In this document: positions 22,042-32,861 of the stretch, piece after piece
Layout of the letters: each line of letters starts with the position of its first letter
Numbering within the stretch: position 1 is the stretch's first letter
Notes under the pieces: model-generated
The model's database searches: none
The model's input: only the letters and a program-made list of their open reading frames with translations
Told to the model about the DNA's origin: nothing
DNA from: Haematococcus lacustris
Lineage: Eukaryota > Chlorophyta > Chlorophyceae > Chlamydomonadales > Haematococcaceae
Direction of reading: 5' to 3'
Length of the DNA: 64,000 bases
NCBI GenBank assembly: GCA_030144725.1
Contig: JASKMD010000026.1
Coordinates: 10,718,616-10,782,615 of the forward strand
Translations under genes and position numbers: made by a program

Positions 22042-25000
22042 ATGTTAGCAGGCCTGCGCGGCTGGCGCTTGACGGCGCCACCACGGCCAATACTAAACAA
22101 TCTTAGCTTTACGGGCGTCGCCACAGCATCGAACAACATCTATCAAACAGAAGTAAAGGCAGCAATGGACACGTCAGTCGCGCAGCTCATCGAAAAAATC
22201 CATGCAGCCCCGCCAAGAGTAGTCCTGGTCACGACAGGAGGAGCCGCGCAGGTGCTGCGCGTGAACAGAGCAGGCAGCGCTGCCATGGAGAAATGAATGT
22301 CAGGCATCCTGATGGTGCTGTAAAACACACGACATGTGACCCATTACAACTTAATCAACCCACTCTAGTTGCTAGGGATGTGCTGTTGACATTAGGTGTG
22401 CCTCACCATGTTGCAGGCAGTGGCCTGGTTACTTACAGTCCCTGGTGCATCCAACACAGTACTAGAGGCGAACGTGCCATACTGCCGCGGCAGCCTTGTA
22501 GACCTTCTGGGTCAGGTGGGGCAGCTGGCAGCGGTTTGGCATACCGTGTGCAGCAGTTGCAGTGCAAAGGTCCAGCTGTTGACAAGTGCTGCCAACAGGG
22601 CCTGAGGCTGCCTGCTGAGGCCTGAGCCCATCTGCTGACCTGCCTGTCCTCTGCTTGCACCATCCCACCCTGCCGGCCCACCTGCATGTGGCTGATGCGC
22701 AGGTATGTGGCACCACGCTGTGCAGGAGCCTGAGCAGTACTGCAGCGCTGCTACGGCCATAGACATGGCACGTGTAGCGTTCCAGCGAGCAGCAACCGTG
22801 GCCAGCTTTGGCGTCCCTTTGCTGGGAGTGGCAGCAACATGTTCGCTGGCATCAGTGGGTGTTCAGCCAAACATGACTCGTTTCAACATGGAACAACATT
22901 TTTGACTGTGGGTAATCTCACTCATCTACAAGCCAATTGTAGCGTCATTGGTTGCACCCCTGATGACCACAATCCCACCCTGCACCCTGGCAATGGTGAG
23001 CAGGTCCATGGCATCCTTGATCTGTGCCAGCTGTGAAGCTAGGGGTCCCAGATATTCAGCTGCACTGGGGTGGGGAGCTGGATCAGTGGGTGCCCAGACT
23101 GCTACACTGCAGACTGCAGCTGCTGCCACTGCCACAACCTGCAGCCTTGCATCTGCACTGGCCACTGCCTGGACTTAGCCTCAGCCCCTGTCCCGCGGTG
23201 GCCAATTAGATGCCAAGGCCATTATGATCAGAGTGTGTGGAGCAGGCTTCGTTCAGTGTGACGGCCGCTGCTGCTGCTCATCATCATCATCGTCATCATC
23301 ACCATCGTCATCACCGTCGTCATCGTCATTACACAGCACGCGCCTATGGGCGTTGCTACCACGCTTGGCCTCATTCCACACATGCACTCACTTGCTGCTA
23401 TGATCGGCTGTTATGGTGACAAGGTCATGCACACGCCCTGTTCCATGGCAAAGTGGGGCTGCCTGCCTGCCATGCATTGGTCACAGCAGCCACCAAGCAC
23501 CTAGCTGCTGCTGCTGCTGCTGCTGCCGCCGCCGCCGCCGCTGCTACTGCTGCTGCTGCTGCCGCTGCTGCTGCAGGTGCCCATGAAACGGGGCGCTCAC
23601 CGGGCATATCTAGCTGTGCATGGCGGGCTGGGTGACACCCACGTGATCCATGTCAACCTGGCTAAGGGTAGACGAACTCGGGAGGAGGAGGAGCACTATG
23701 TCAGCTGCCTGCTGCTCAACGTGGGTGCTTCATGAATCTACGAAACACTGTAATCCACAGCAAGAGTGCACCATATGGCACAACATGACCCCGGCTGCAG
23801 CACCCGCTCCTCCCTCCTTTGCTGTGTACAAATCCTGGTCTGTACAAATGGGTCAGTCAAGCATTGCCTCATTAAGCTAGTATATCATCAAGTTGCAACG
23901 GCGTTACAGTACCAGAACTCAGACAAACAAAACTCATTAACATGGAACAACATGTTGGACTGTGGGTAATCTCGCTCAACTACTCCAATCACATTGAAGC
24001 ATCCTCTGTCGCACCTTCGATGACTACAAACCCCACGCCGATGGCACTTTCCCAACAGACCACTGGGCACCTCACCAATACTAACAGCGGGGTGCTTACA
24101 AGGCTACTAGCCTGGCAAAAACAAAGAACCAGAACTCAGGCCTTGCATGTGGCTGCTAGCATCAGCCTTATAATGTGGCAGGTAGCAGCTCTTGTCCAGG
24201 TTCAGTTGTGCATCGCTTCCACATCATCTGACTTGTTCCAGCTGCATGGCAATGTCTGCCAACCACCCTTGGGGTACAGCCCCTTTCACACCCCTACACC
24301 CTATCTCAGCCATATAGACGTTTGTAAACGGATGCAACAGCACCTTGGCCCTCAACCTTTAGCCTTCATTGCAGTCGAACACACTAATTGTGGACCACTA
24401 CAAAACAGTGTTTTGTCTGTGTGGAGTTTCCATCGCATGGCATGCTCATGGCCTATACATGGCATACACATGGTCATGGTCGCCTACCACCTACAGCATT
24501 GCCTGACCCCTGTGACAGGGCTATGCGTAGAGTTGGCATGACAAAACATGCACTAATTGAAAGCTGATGACAGCTCCAACGTGGGGGCACACACTACTGT
24601 GCCTCAGCAGGCTGCTGCTGCTGGGCCTTGGGAGGCTTGTCTCGCAGCCGCTTGTAGCCCAAGCCAGGGTACTCCTTGCCCTTGGCTGGCAGAGCTGCCT
24701 GCTGTGGCCACCAGCACAGCTCCAGTGGGCGCCACTTGCTCTCCCCAATGCGCTGCATGTCCAGGCCGGCACACAATGCGGGGACACAATGCGGGGACAC
24801 TAACAGTGCGGGGGGGGGGGGGGTGGCCCACCTGTCGTCGCTGGGTTTTCCATTCAGCCCTTCGCTCCTCGCGTTATTTGCCTGGAGGGGTGCGAGGACC
24901 TGCGCTGGCATGAACAGTAGCGATGTGAGCAGCGCAGAGCACGCCGGACTGCACAGTTGCAGTGGACCACACCACGACTACGACGAACCTTGTTTTTGCG

Positions 25001-28000
25001 GGCTTTCAATCGGATGCGGCTCTGGATCCGCGGCACTGGGCCGCTTCCTCGGAGGCATTGCGCCACTAGGCTCATATCGGCACACACCTGCTGATACCTA
25101 CTTATACCCAGGAGGCGATGTCACTCACTCTCGCACCTCCAAAGGGCATTGCCAAAGGGCACCCCAAAGGGCACCTCCAAAGGGCCATGACCCAGGCTGC
25201 AGCACCTGCTCCTCCCTCCTTTCCTGTGCACAAGCCGGAAAACGGACGCGACAGCATGGGGCCCTGCCCTTATCCTGTGACCCCAGCAGCTCAGGCACAG
25301 TCTCCCTGCCTCTTCCTCAGCTCGCCACCCCCATGTGCATGCTCCTGCCCTACGTTTGGTCACCGCTTGCAGATGCTGGCCTCTGCCTCAGGGCTGCCAG
25401 CCGCTGGCCAGCTCGCCCTCCCCACCCTAGGCCCAAGCACCCAGCCTGGCAACCAGCAGCCATGTGCCACTGCCAGTGTGGAGCCAAGTGATGGGGCTAC
25501 TCCCACAGCACCACCAAGCAGCCTGGAACAACAGGTGGGAGGGGAGGGGGCCTGGGGATGGCATGCAGCCGCAACAGGAAGAGGAGCTGCACTCAGCCGC
25601 CTTACACCGCTCCCCTGTTTGTCCATGATCCTGCTGCTATGCTAGGAATGGCAGCCTGGCAGCAATGGAAGCTGTGGCTGCTGCTCTTGCTACTCTTCAT
25701 GCTGCCAGTGGTGAAAACTGCATGAAATGACGGCATGAGGCGCTGTATGCTGGGTGGAGTGTTCAGGATGTGGTTGAGGAGCAGCATTTCCCAGGGGGAA
25801 GCCCCCTGCAGCTGCTGCTGGACGGACACATCTCTTGCGTAGAGTACGCTGGGGGCCAGGTGGGCGCCTGCCCCTCATCGTGTACTGTGTGCATTGGCCC
25901 TGCTCTGGCATCACTCAGGGCACGTGTGCTGCTGATGGTGGCGTTGACGCTGATGCTGATGCTGATGCTGATGCTGATGCTGATGCTGATGCTAGAGCAC
26001 CCACACCGGCAAGACAAGTTGCAAGAGAAGGTTGAGGCCACGCCCGACACGGCTGCAGTCACTGCCCCTGCCCTCCTTCACCCCGTCAGGCTCTCCCTGC
26101 CGCTCCTTCACAGCCGTCTCCCCTGTATGCCCCTGCAGCCCTCCTGGCCTTGCCTTGCCGCCTGTAGGCAGGGAATGCGTGAAGGTGGCTACAGGGGCTT
26201 GGTAGTGCAGCCAGTCCCAGAGGAGCCTGCTGGGTGCCGCTGCCAAGTGTCTATGGCTCTCACATCCTGGCCATCCCTCCCCTGGCCCCTGACCCCTAAC
26301 CCCTGACCCCTGCACATTGGCAAAGGCCAGGCAATCATGATGCTGTGTTTGCTATGTTTTGGTGCAGTGCTGCGCATCATACACCATCATCGTCAGTTGC
26401 CATGTGCTCATAAACATGTGACGTCCTTTTCACACTCCTCTCATACATCACACTCCCTATCATTACCCTCATATGCTCATGACCTTTCGAGTGAGCCACC
26501 ACTGCGTCCATTAATCCAGGCTGGCCTATTCCTGGCTGCTCTGCTTCGCTCGGACGCCACATGCCTTGCAAGCGCACCCCTCGCGGGCTGAGCCACCTCC
26601 CATGCTCAGCCCGCATATGTGCACATGCAGCACATGCATCCTTGTCTCATACTGAATGCCAGTTGCTGCCATGTGCTGGTGTGCTGGTTGGCCCACCTCA
26701 TGTCACTGAAGCACCAATCCCTGCTCCTCTTGAACTTCCCTGCTGGTGTGGCTATGCAGCATCACTGGCAGCAGCAACGGGCCAGTCAAGCATTGCCTCG
26801 TTAAGCTAGTATATCATCAAGTTGTTTGCATCCACATTTATAAACCGTGGTGTGCTAGCTGCCAGCATGTGGTGTGGTGTAACTGTGTGATGCAGCGCAG
26901 GTGGTGGTGGATGCACCACGCCGTGGCAAAGTGCTCCTGTCAGGTTCTTTCAACCCCCTACATCAAGGTGTGTCAACACCACTGTTCCCACCATCCTCAG
27001 GGCTGATGCCCACCAGCTCTGCTATACAGCACACATGCACACAGCGCAAGCTGCACACCATCTTCAGATCTTCTGTGTGTAGCAGAGGAGGGGAGTGATG
27101 GGTATGCACCAGTTTTTTTTTTTTCAAAACAGCCAAGCTGATGCTCGTAACGAAGGGTCCAGGACCATCACATGGCTGGTTACGCAGTTGGTCCCGACTG
27201 GTAACGAAAAACAAGTTTCGCAGCATTTTCTTATGCCAAAAGATGTTTTTATATACGAAGCAGCCGAGGCCAGCCAACGCAAGGGTCCGTTTGGTAACGA
27301 AATCCAGGCCTAGAAAACGAGCTTTTGGTTCCGATCGTTACGTATTACGCAAAAAAAAAACACTGGTATGCACTTGCCACACTGCATGTGCTTTGCATGT
27401 GATAAGGAATGTGCATGTTTGCTGTAGCTTTGCTTGTGTCGTGGTGCACGGCTGGGAGTGGCGGTGCTCTTGCAGGGCATACCCAGCTGCTGCAGGCCGC
27501 TTGCGAGATGTATGGTCAACCAGGGGATGCTGCCTTCGAGTTGTCAGTTGGCAATGCAGACAAGGTGCGCTCGCCTCACCCATCTAGCTGCTGCAGCCTG
27601 CCATAGCTCGGCGCCAACGGTCGCGCGGGTCGTTGTCTGGCACAGGGGTTGCTGCCTCTCGCGGAGGTAGAACGCCGCATCGCGCAGTTTGTGGAGGCCG
27701 GCTTGCCGTTGCTGGTCACGCGAGCACCTCTATTCGTGCACAAAGCAACCCTGCTGCGAAACTCACAATTTGTGGTTGGTTGGGACACGGCGGTCCGCAT
27801 GGTTATGCCCAAATACTACGACGACTCAGAAGTGGAGATGATGCTGGTCTTTGAGAGGTCAGTGGCTCTAGCTCTGACACCAGCGTCACCAGGGTCGGCA
27901 CTCTACGCATTGACTACCCCCACTGCAAGGGTGGTGTCCTGCGCTCAGCCGCAAACTCCAGCTAGGATGGCAGCCGGCCCATCGCGCAGGGGTGGGCTGG

Positions 28001-28625
28001 GCTGGGCTGGGCTGGGCTGGGCTGGCCTGGGCTGGGCTGGGCTGGGCTGGGCTGGGCTGGGCTGGGCTGGGCTGGGGTGGGGTGCAAGGCATGTGGCTGC
28101 CTATCATATGGTGTATGATGTAATGCAAGAATAAAGTAGCCATGCAGCAACTGTCACAGGAGCAACGGCTGGTAATGTGTCACACCCAAGGTGATGCAAG
28201 GGAGGGATGACCCCTGTGTGGCCACTGAGAATCAAGGGTTTCCTGTGTGTCTTTTGAGTGCTGACCCAGGCATCTCCATATCTCTCCACGCATGCTTCAA
28301 CCTCCAGTTCTTACGTGAACGAGCCCTCAGAACCCGCTGCTGGTGATGCCTGTTGATCTGGCCTGCTGGTGATGCCTGCTGATCTGGCCTGCTGATCTGG
28401 CCTGCTGGTGCCAGGATCCGTGCGGCGGGCTGCAAGATCATAGTTGCCGGTCGCAAAGACTCTGCATCAGAAGAGTTCAAGACGCTGGCCGACGTGGTGG
28501 TCCCCCCCGCCCTGCGTGACCTGTTCACCGAGGTGCCTGCCACTGCCTTCAGAGTGGACCTCTCCTCCACACAACTCAGGCAGCAGCAGCAGCAGCAGCA
28601 GCAGGAGAAGCAGCAACCTGTATGA
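22042..28625 (+). CDS. CinA-like/nucleotidylyltransferase fusion protein (plant POF1-like type)
   Basis: Exons: 22042-22251 (alternative ATG at 22165), 22417-22515, 22726-22854, 23577-23720, 25767-25859, 26901-26967, 27476-27564, 27646-27857, 28415-28625. All junctions keep phase except that an extra exon may be missing between 23720 and 25767. The N-terminal half is CinA-like (VVLVTTGGAAQ, VPGASNTVLEANVPY, FGVPLLGVAATCSLAS). The C-terminal half has the nucleotidylyltransferase fold: LSGSFNPLHQGH (HxGH motif split across an intron), FELSVGNADK, FVVGWDTAVRMV and a closing DLSSTQLR, the ISSTxxR-type motif of NMN/nicotinate adenylyltransferases. The protein ends in poly-Gln then QQPV. Plants have one protein of this order; the substrate is unproven. 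Introns host Fanzor-like copy C (antisense), a MITE and a GGGCT array. Confidence 0.85.
22865..22985 (-). repeat. Partial right-end block of Fanzor-like subfamily III
   Basis: Degenerate match to the repeat seen at 23925-24128, 46437-46660 and 63772-64000 (shared pieces: AACATGGAACAACAT, GACTGTGGGTAATCTCACTC). Lies in an intron of the CinA-like gene. Confidence 0.6.
23266..23335 (+). repeat. CAT/CGT trinucleotide tract
   Basis: Imperfect (CATCATCGT)n within an intron of the CinA-like gene. A GCT/GCC triplet tract follows at 23505-23574, directly against the acceptor of the exon at 23577. Confidence 0.85.
23925..24128 (-). repeat. Solo right-end block of Fanzor-like subfamily III
   Basis: About 200 bp matching the 3' non-coding block of copy K (46437-46660): AACATGTTGGACTGTGGGTA, GCACTTTCCCAACAGACCAC. 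No coding sequence adjoins it. Confidence 0.7.
24346..25245 (-). mobile_element. Fanzor-like element, copy C (ends plus short internal remnant)
   Basis: Minus orientation: left end at about 25245 (GCTTGTGCACAGGAAAGGAG), TATA-like GGGTATAAGTAGG upstream of the ATG at 25058, exons 1 and 2, the start of intron 2 with a poly-C run. A direct jump at about 24765 then leads into the last ~55 codons (MQRIGESKWRPLELC ... [14 protein letters not shown], stop at 24594), followed by the conserved 3' block to 24346. More than 80 percent of the coding sequence is deleted. It lies in an intron of the plus-strand CinA-like gene, antisense. Confidence 0.75.
25945..25993 (+). repeat. (GATGCT)n hexamer tract
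   Basis: About eight units inside the intron after the exon ending at 25859. Confidence 0.9.
27103..27372 (+). mobile_element. T-rich MITE with 6-bp target duplication, copy 1
   Basis: 258 bp (27109-27366). Left end CCAG followed by a T run; right end an A run followed by CACTGG, so the terminal inverted repeat is CCAGT(G) plus poly-T. Flanked by the direct repeat TATGCA (27103-27108 and 27367-27372). It is AT-rich against a GC-rich background. A second, inverted copy lies at 57430-57663. Confidence 0.8.
27993..28074 (+). repeat. GGGCT pentamer array in an intron
   Basis: About 16 GGGCT units on the sense strand of the CinA-like gene, in the intron between 27857 and 28415. Confidence 0.95.
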
Positions 28626-28729
28626 CAACAAGGCAATGTGACCATAGGTCGTGTGCCACTGCCACCACATGTACTAGCAGCAAGGTGCGGCCAACATCAC
28701 TGATGTGCGTTGGCTTCGTGTGTTGCTGG

Positions 28730-29150
28730 AGCTTTTATGCAGCCACAGGCCCCACGCAGCCAGGCAAGCCCTACAGCCTAGACTCAGAAGAGAGCCTGGA
28801 CCCAGCGCTTCCCCGCCAGCCAAGCGCACTGAGCACACACAGGCTGAGCAGTCAGCTCGGTACCCAACAGGCACAGGCAAGGTCAAGAGCAACGCCGCCG
28901 TATACCCAGCAGCACACCTCACTGCCTAGATCAAACACCCTCCTGCCTGTTGATCCTGACCAGCCTAGGCTCAGAAGCAGCTAGCCAAGCGCACTAAGAC
29001 TGAGCAGGCAGTCAAGGCTACCCAGCTGGCCACAGCCACCTGCCTGCAAAGGCAAGCCTGGCAAGGACAAGCCAGCCTACACCCCCTCCCGCAGCCAGGT
29101 GGCTAGACAGGGACACAGGCGCATTGTGTTTGGCATCATGGCCTCAGCGT
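28730..29150 (+). pseudogene. Fanzor-like C-terminal fragment, very degenerate copy I
   Basis: Recognisable only by the order of low-complexity pieces of the linker (CCACGCAGCCAGGCAAGCC, CCCCGCCAGCCAAGCGCACT, GGCAAGGACAAGCC) and by the RuvC-III region, reading GGTGGCTAGACAGGGACACA where intact copies read GGTGGCTGGACAGGGACTGC. Starts directly after the segment duplicated at 41.2 kb. Heavily mutated. Confidence 0.5.
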
Positions 29151-30298
29151 CACGCACCTGGTTTACCTCATTAACCCACACTCGGCGGCAGACTCTCCCA
29201 GTGCCTGGGGCCCGTTGGTGGGAAGGTTGCCTACTTGCATGAAGATTGCTGAGGCCCTCACTGTGGGACCTGACTGAGGGAGGAGGCAGCCGAGCAGGCT
29301 GACGGCTCTCGCATTGGTTAACAGTGAGCTCACGCATACAGTTGCAACCGCAAGGATAGGGTAGTGTAATGGACGACTAGGGACCACTAGCAGGACTACT
29401 CAAGATGGTGTTAAGGAGATATGTGGAGTTATGTTCCCATGCACACGCATAGCACATGGCACATGGGCGCCTACCACCTACACCATTGCATGACCCCTGA
29501 GGGCTACAGTCTAGAGTTGGCATGACCTGCATGCACTGATTGTAAGCTGATGACAACTCAAATGGGGGGCACACACCACTGTGCCACAGGCTGCTGCTGC
29601 TGCTGCTGGTGGGCGGTCTTGCAGACACTTGTAGCCCAGGCCAGGCTACTCCTTGCCCTTGGCTGGCAGAGCTGCCTGTTGTGGCCACCAGCACAGCCCT
29701 AGTGGGCGCCACTTGCTGTCCCCAATGCGCTGCATGTAGAGCGCTGCGTTGCAGTCCCTGTCCAGCCACCTGCCTGGCTATGGTGTTGGCTTGGCTTTGG
29801 CAGCCTTGACCTGGGCCTCTCCTTTGCCCTTGGTGGGCTGGGTAGCTTCCTGCTCAGCCTTGGTGCGGTTGCTGGGCTTGGCTGGTGGGGGAGTGCTGGG
29901 CCCAGCCTCTGTGGCTGCTGGCTGTGTGGCTGCCTGGCTGCTGCAATGGGCCTGTGGCAGGATGCGGGGGGCCACTACCGGGCACCACATGAGGCACCGC
30001 ACTGGCTGGTCACGCTGTTGGCTCCAGGCTGGGCGCAGCAGGCAGTGTTCCACCTCCCCGGCTGGTGGCTTTCAGCCTGCAGGCCTGGTGGGCTGCTTAT
30101 GGTCCAGCTGCTCCTCACAGGGCTGCTGGTCATTCACTGCTGAGCTGACCCGGGTGGTGCGGTGCTCGTTAACAAGCACCGCCCTGCCCCGCCGCTGGTT
30201 TTTGCCCCTGGGCTAGCACACCACCTTGCAGCAGACACTCAACACTGCGTCAGTTCCTCGCCCTTCACGGGTGCCGATGCCAGCTGCGTCAAAGACGA

Positions 30299-31796
30299 CC
30301 ACCAGTCAGGCGACCCCAACTAACAAAAAATGACAGGAAATGATAGGAAACCGACCCCTGGTAATCAAAACGACGCCGCGTCCCAGCCACGTGGTCTCTA
30401 ATTATGCTACGCACATCCACGGATAGAACCCTCTGTCAGCTACGGGGTGAAGCGTGTTTCGTTTATTCCCGTGCACTGTGCTGAGTGCTATGGCGGCTCG
30501 ACTCTTGACATTCAAATTCATGCCAGTTTTGCTCATGCGGGCCTCGCCGCGACCGACCGCCGCGACCGACGTGGCCCAGTAGCATCTGCAAACAGTCAGG
30601 GACAGTCGCCGCAGTCAAAACAGGACACACAGCACGCCAAACCGATGTAACGACGCCCCTCCACCCATGCTCGGAAGTATACAAGGCTGCTGCATTGCTT
30701 GACCCCTTGACCGCTTCGTGAGTAGTACCTACTACCTGGCCACTCGGTAAGGCCACTCAAGGTGTGTAGGACATTGCTACGTTACCTTGCTCGACATGTT
30801 GGGTCCGATCCCTCCCGCCCGCCCTCCGCTTGCGTGTCAAGCTTGTGTCCAGCTCTGCCCTGACCCCCTGCTGCTCAGCTGGAGGGGTGGGCAGCCCAGG
30901 GGCAGCACCAGCACCAGCTGCCTGCTGCTGCCAGGGGGGTGCAGCAGGAGGGGGGGGCAGGTCAGGGGCAGCACTAGCACCAGCTGCCTGCTGCTGCCAG
31001 GGGGGGGCAGGAGGGGGGGGCAGGTCAGGGGCAGCACCAGCACCAGCTGCCTGCTGCTGCCAGGGGGCTGGGGCTGGGAGGGGGTGGCCCAGGTGGCTGG
31101 GAGGGTGTGCCAGGAGGCTGGGAGGCTGGGAGGCTGGGAGGCTGGGAGGCTGGGAGGCTGGGAGGGGGTGGTGGTGGGGCTGCCAGGGGGTGGTCCGGTT
31201 GGGCTAGTCAGCACTGCAAGGCAAAGTTAGGTCACGCCAAAGTATGTTCCCACAAGCCTACTCAATGAAATGACATGCTTTCTTCTCCAGCAGCTGTGAC
31301 GTTGAGTAAGGAACAAAGTTACAGATCGAAAGTCTGAAAAGTCGCAGTGGTCAGCTCACAACATACTACTTTGTGGACGGGGGTCCCTTTTCCTGTGTGA
31401 CTGGCGAGAGAGAGACGCACATTCTCCGCCTTACTTGCAATGTCGATCAGTAACTTGCCCCACGACGGTCTTCCGACGCCGCCTGCACCAATGAAAGGTT
31501 CGCGGAGCGAGCCTGGCGGGCTAAACATTGATTGTACTTCCGGCTCGATGCCAAGCGCAGTTCGCTCATTGGTGCCGCTACTCACCACTAGAACAATCGA
31601 TAGTGAGCAGCTGAGGTGTGTCCGCGCTCGCTTGCGCCGGCATGGACTCTGATGCAAGGATTAACGCGCCGCTTGCCAGTAGATGCGGAGTTATTCGCAG
31701 GTGCCAATGCAACAAACGCTATCGAAATCGGTGCACTTTGTAGCGAGTACTTGCATGAAGATTACCAACCCCATGTTGGGACATCCTGACCACCAG
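30299..31796 (+). mobile_element. Non-autonomous TIR element, copy 2 (7-bp target duplication)
   Basis: 1,484 bp (30306-31789), ends TCAGGCGACCCCAAC and GTTGGGACATCCTGA, flanked by CCACCAG at 30299-30305 and 31790-31796. Homologous to copy 1 at 4423-6131 but with a shorter G-rich minisatellite. It interrupts Fanzor-like copy E inside the RuvC-II segment; the uninterrupted target is visible in copy D near 33575. Related partial ends occur at 36979-37016, 46312-46392 and 55950-56100. Confidence 0.85.
31440..31652 (+). CDS. Small conserved ORF in TIR element copy 2
   Basis: 70 residues, the counterpart of the ORF at 5782: MSISNLPHDGLPTPPAPMKG, then LVPLLTTRTIDSEQLRCVRA. Differences from the other copy are substitutions and an early stop, with no frameshift until the last few codons. 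Unknown function; may be a captured or residual exon. Confidence 0.35.
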   Translation: MSISNLPHDGLPTPPAPMKGSRSEPGGLNIDCTSGSMPSAVRSLVPLLTTRTIDSEQLRCVRARLRRHGL

Positions 31797-32389
31797 CTGC
31801 TTGGCACGGTTGTGGCGCATCATGGACAACTCAGCCATCTCCTCCTCCAACTGCAGCCATGCACACAAGGCACAGAGGGTAGATGACAGAGATGATTAGA
31901 TAACTATTGTCCCTAATTGACTATCACAAGATCTGGCTGATCTGGCTGCGTGGCTGGCTCAGGCTCTGGCCACCCGGGACTTTGATGACCTGCAGGCAAG
32001 CACAACCAGCAACTTTTCAGCTTGATTGAAGATGGGCCGCAAGCTGTGGACTCACAATGCGGGGACGCACAAAGCGGGGTAGGCCCGTACCTGGCGACGC
32101 TTCGTCTTCTATCCATCCCTCCGATTCTGTCGTTGCTTGCCTTGCGGCGAAGGAGAAGCTGCGATGGTACTAGCAGGAGCGATGGGTGCTTAAACAACGC
32201 GGATCTCATGGCGCAGTATCTTCTAGGGACACGACGACGTACCTCTGTCGGGCCCTGCTTTTGCTTGGCGGTGCCCTTTCGCTTCTTTCGAGCCGTTGCG
32301 CGATGTGCTTTAAGACGGTTGTGGCCATTTTAAGGATATTTGGTTTAACTGTAGGTTCATGCGGCGCAACAGTTCAGAGCAGGGGAGAG

Positions 32390-32668
32390 CACCAACGCGA
32401 GCCACCAAGGGCCAGCACAACTTCCCCATCCCACATTGAACATAGTGTTGTCTGCGGGTACTCTCACTCAGCTACACTAGGCCGAACGAACCTGGGGGGG
32501 AAAGTGAAGTGACATTGATCGACATCTTACGTCAAAACTCCGCACATACTCCAACATACTACCCTAGGCCCAACATGGCTTGCATGCTGACTGTGGTGCA
32601 GCCCCCTTGTCCCTCACTAGGGCCTCCATTTGAGCCGGATCAGAAGTACCTACTAGCATACACTATCA
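32390..32668 (+). repeat. Dispersed repeat adjoining Fanzor-like right end (second copy at 42394-42671)
   Basis: About 280 bp with some 95 percent identity to 42394-42671 (for example CCACCAAGGGCCAGCACAAC, CACTCAGCTACACTAGGCCG, CCTAGGCCCAACATGGCTTG). In both places it runs into a Fanzor-like 3' block. A 45-bp piece (CACTAGGGCCTCCATTTGAG) also occurs at 40692-40732. Could be the outer part of a larger element or a shared insertion site. Confidence 0.75.
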
Positions 32669-32861
32669 GCCACTAGTAGCCACTAACTAGATCCGGCTCA
32701 AACAGTGTTATTGGGCTGTGTGGAGTAAACCCAGTGCACATGGCACATGAGCCGCCTACCACCTACAATATTGCCTGACCCGAGGGCTATGATGTAGAGT
32801 TGGCATGACAAAACATGCACTAATTGTAAGCTGATGACAGCTCAAGAGGAGGGGGCACACA

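Larger units (their letters stand above)
29570..32300 (-). pseudogene. Fanzor-like nuclease, degenerate copy E
   Basis: The start codon expected from copy D (ATGGCTAAGAAG) reads ACGGCTCGAAAG here, followed by the basic stretch ARKKRKGTAKQKQ. Exon 2 (QGKQRQNRRDG) contains a nonsense codon where copy D has Trp. Intron 2 and the exon 3 start (GTCATCAAAGTCCCGGGTGG) are present, then the sequence is deleted into the RuvC-II exon, which is interrupted by the nested element. The tail retains [17 protein letters not shown] RuvC-III and reads GDSKWRP where other copies read GESKWRP. Clearly dead. Confidence 0.65.
29366..32335 (-). mobile_element. Fanzor-like element, copy E, split by a nested TIR element
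   Basis: N-terminal exon region at about 32320-31960, then a deletion to the LCAWLQLEEEMAEL segment (31885-31797). Next comes the nested element 30306-31789 with its 7-bp duplication. The nuclease part resumes at 30298 and runs to the tail near 29570, then the 3' block to about 29366 with a hairpin TTGAGTAGTCC. It resembles copy H in its tail and 3' block. Removing the nested element restores continuity between AAGACGACCACCAG and CTGCTTGGCACG, matching copies A and D. Confidence 0.7.

Noticed and set aside
32632..32705. Independent 74-bp MITE with TTTGAGCCGGATC ends
   Set aside because: Hairpins in the same place close the 3' blocks of copies E and H, so I treat it as the element's terminal hairpin; no target duplication was seen.
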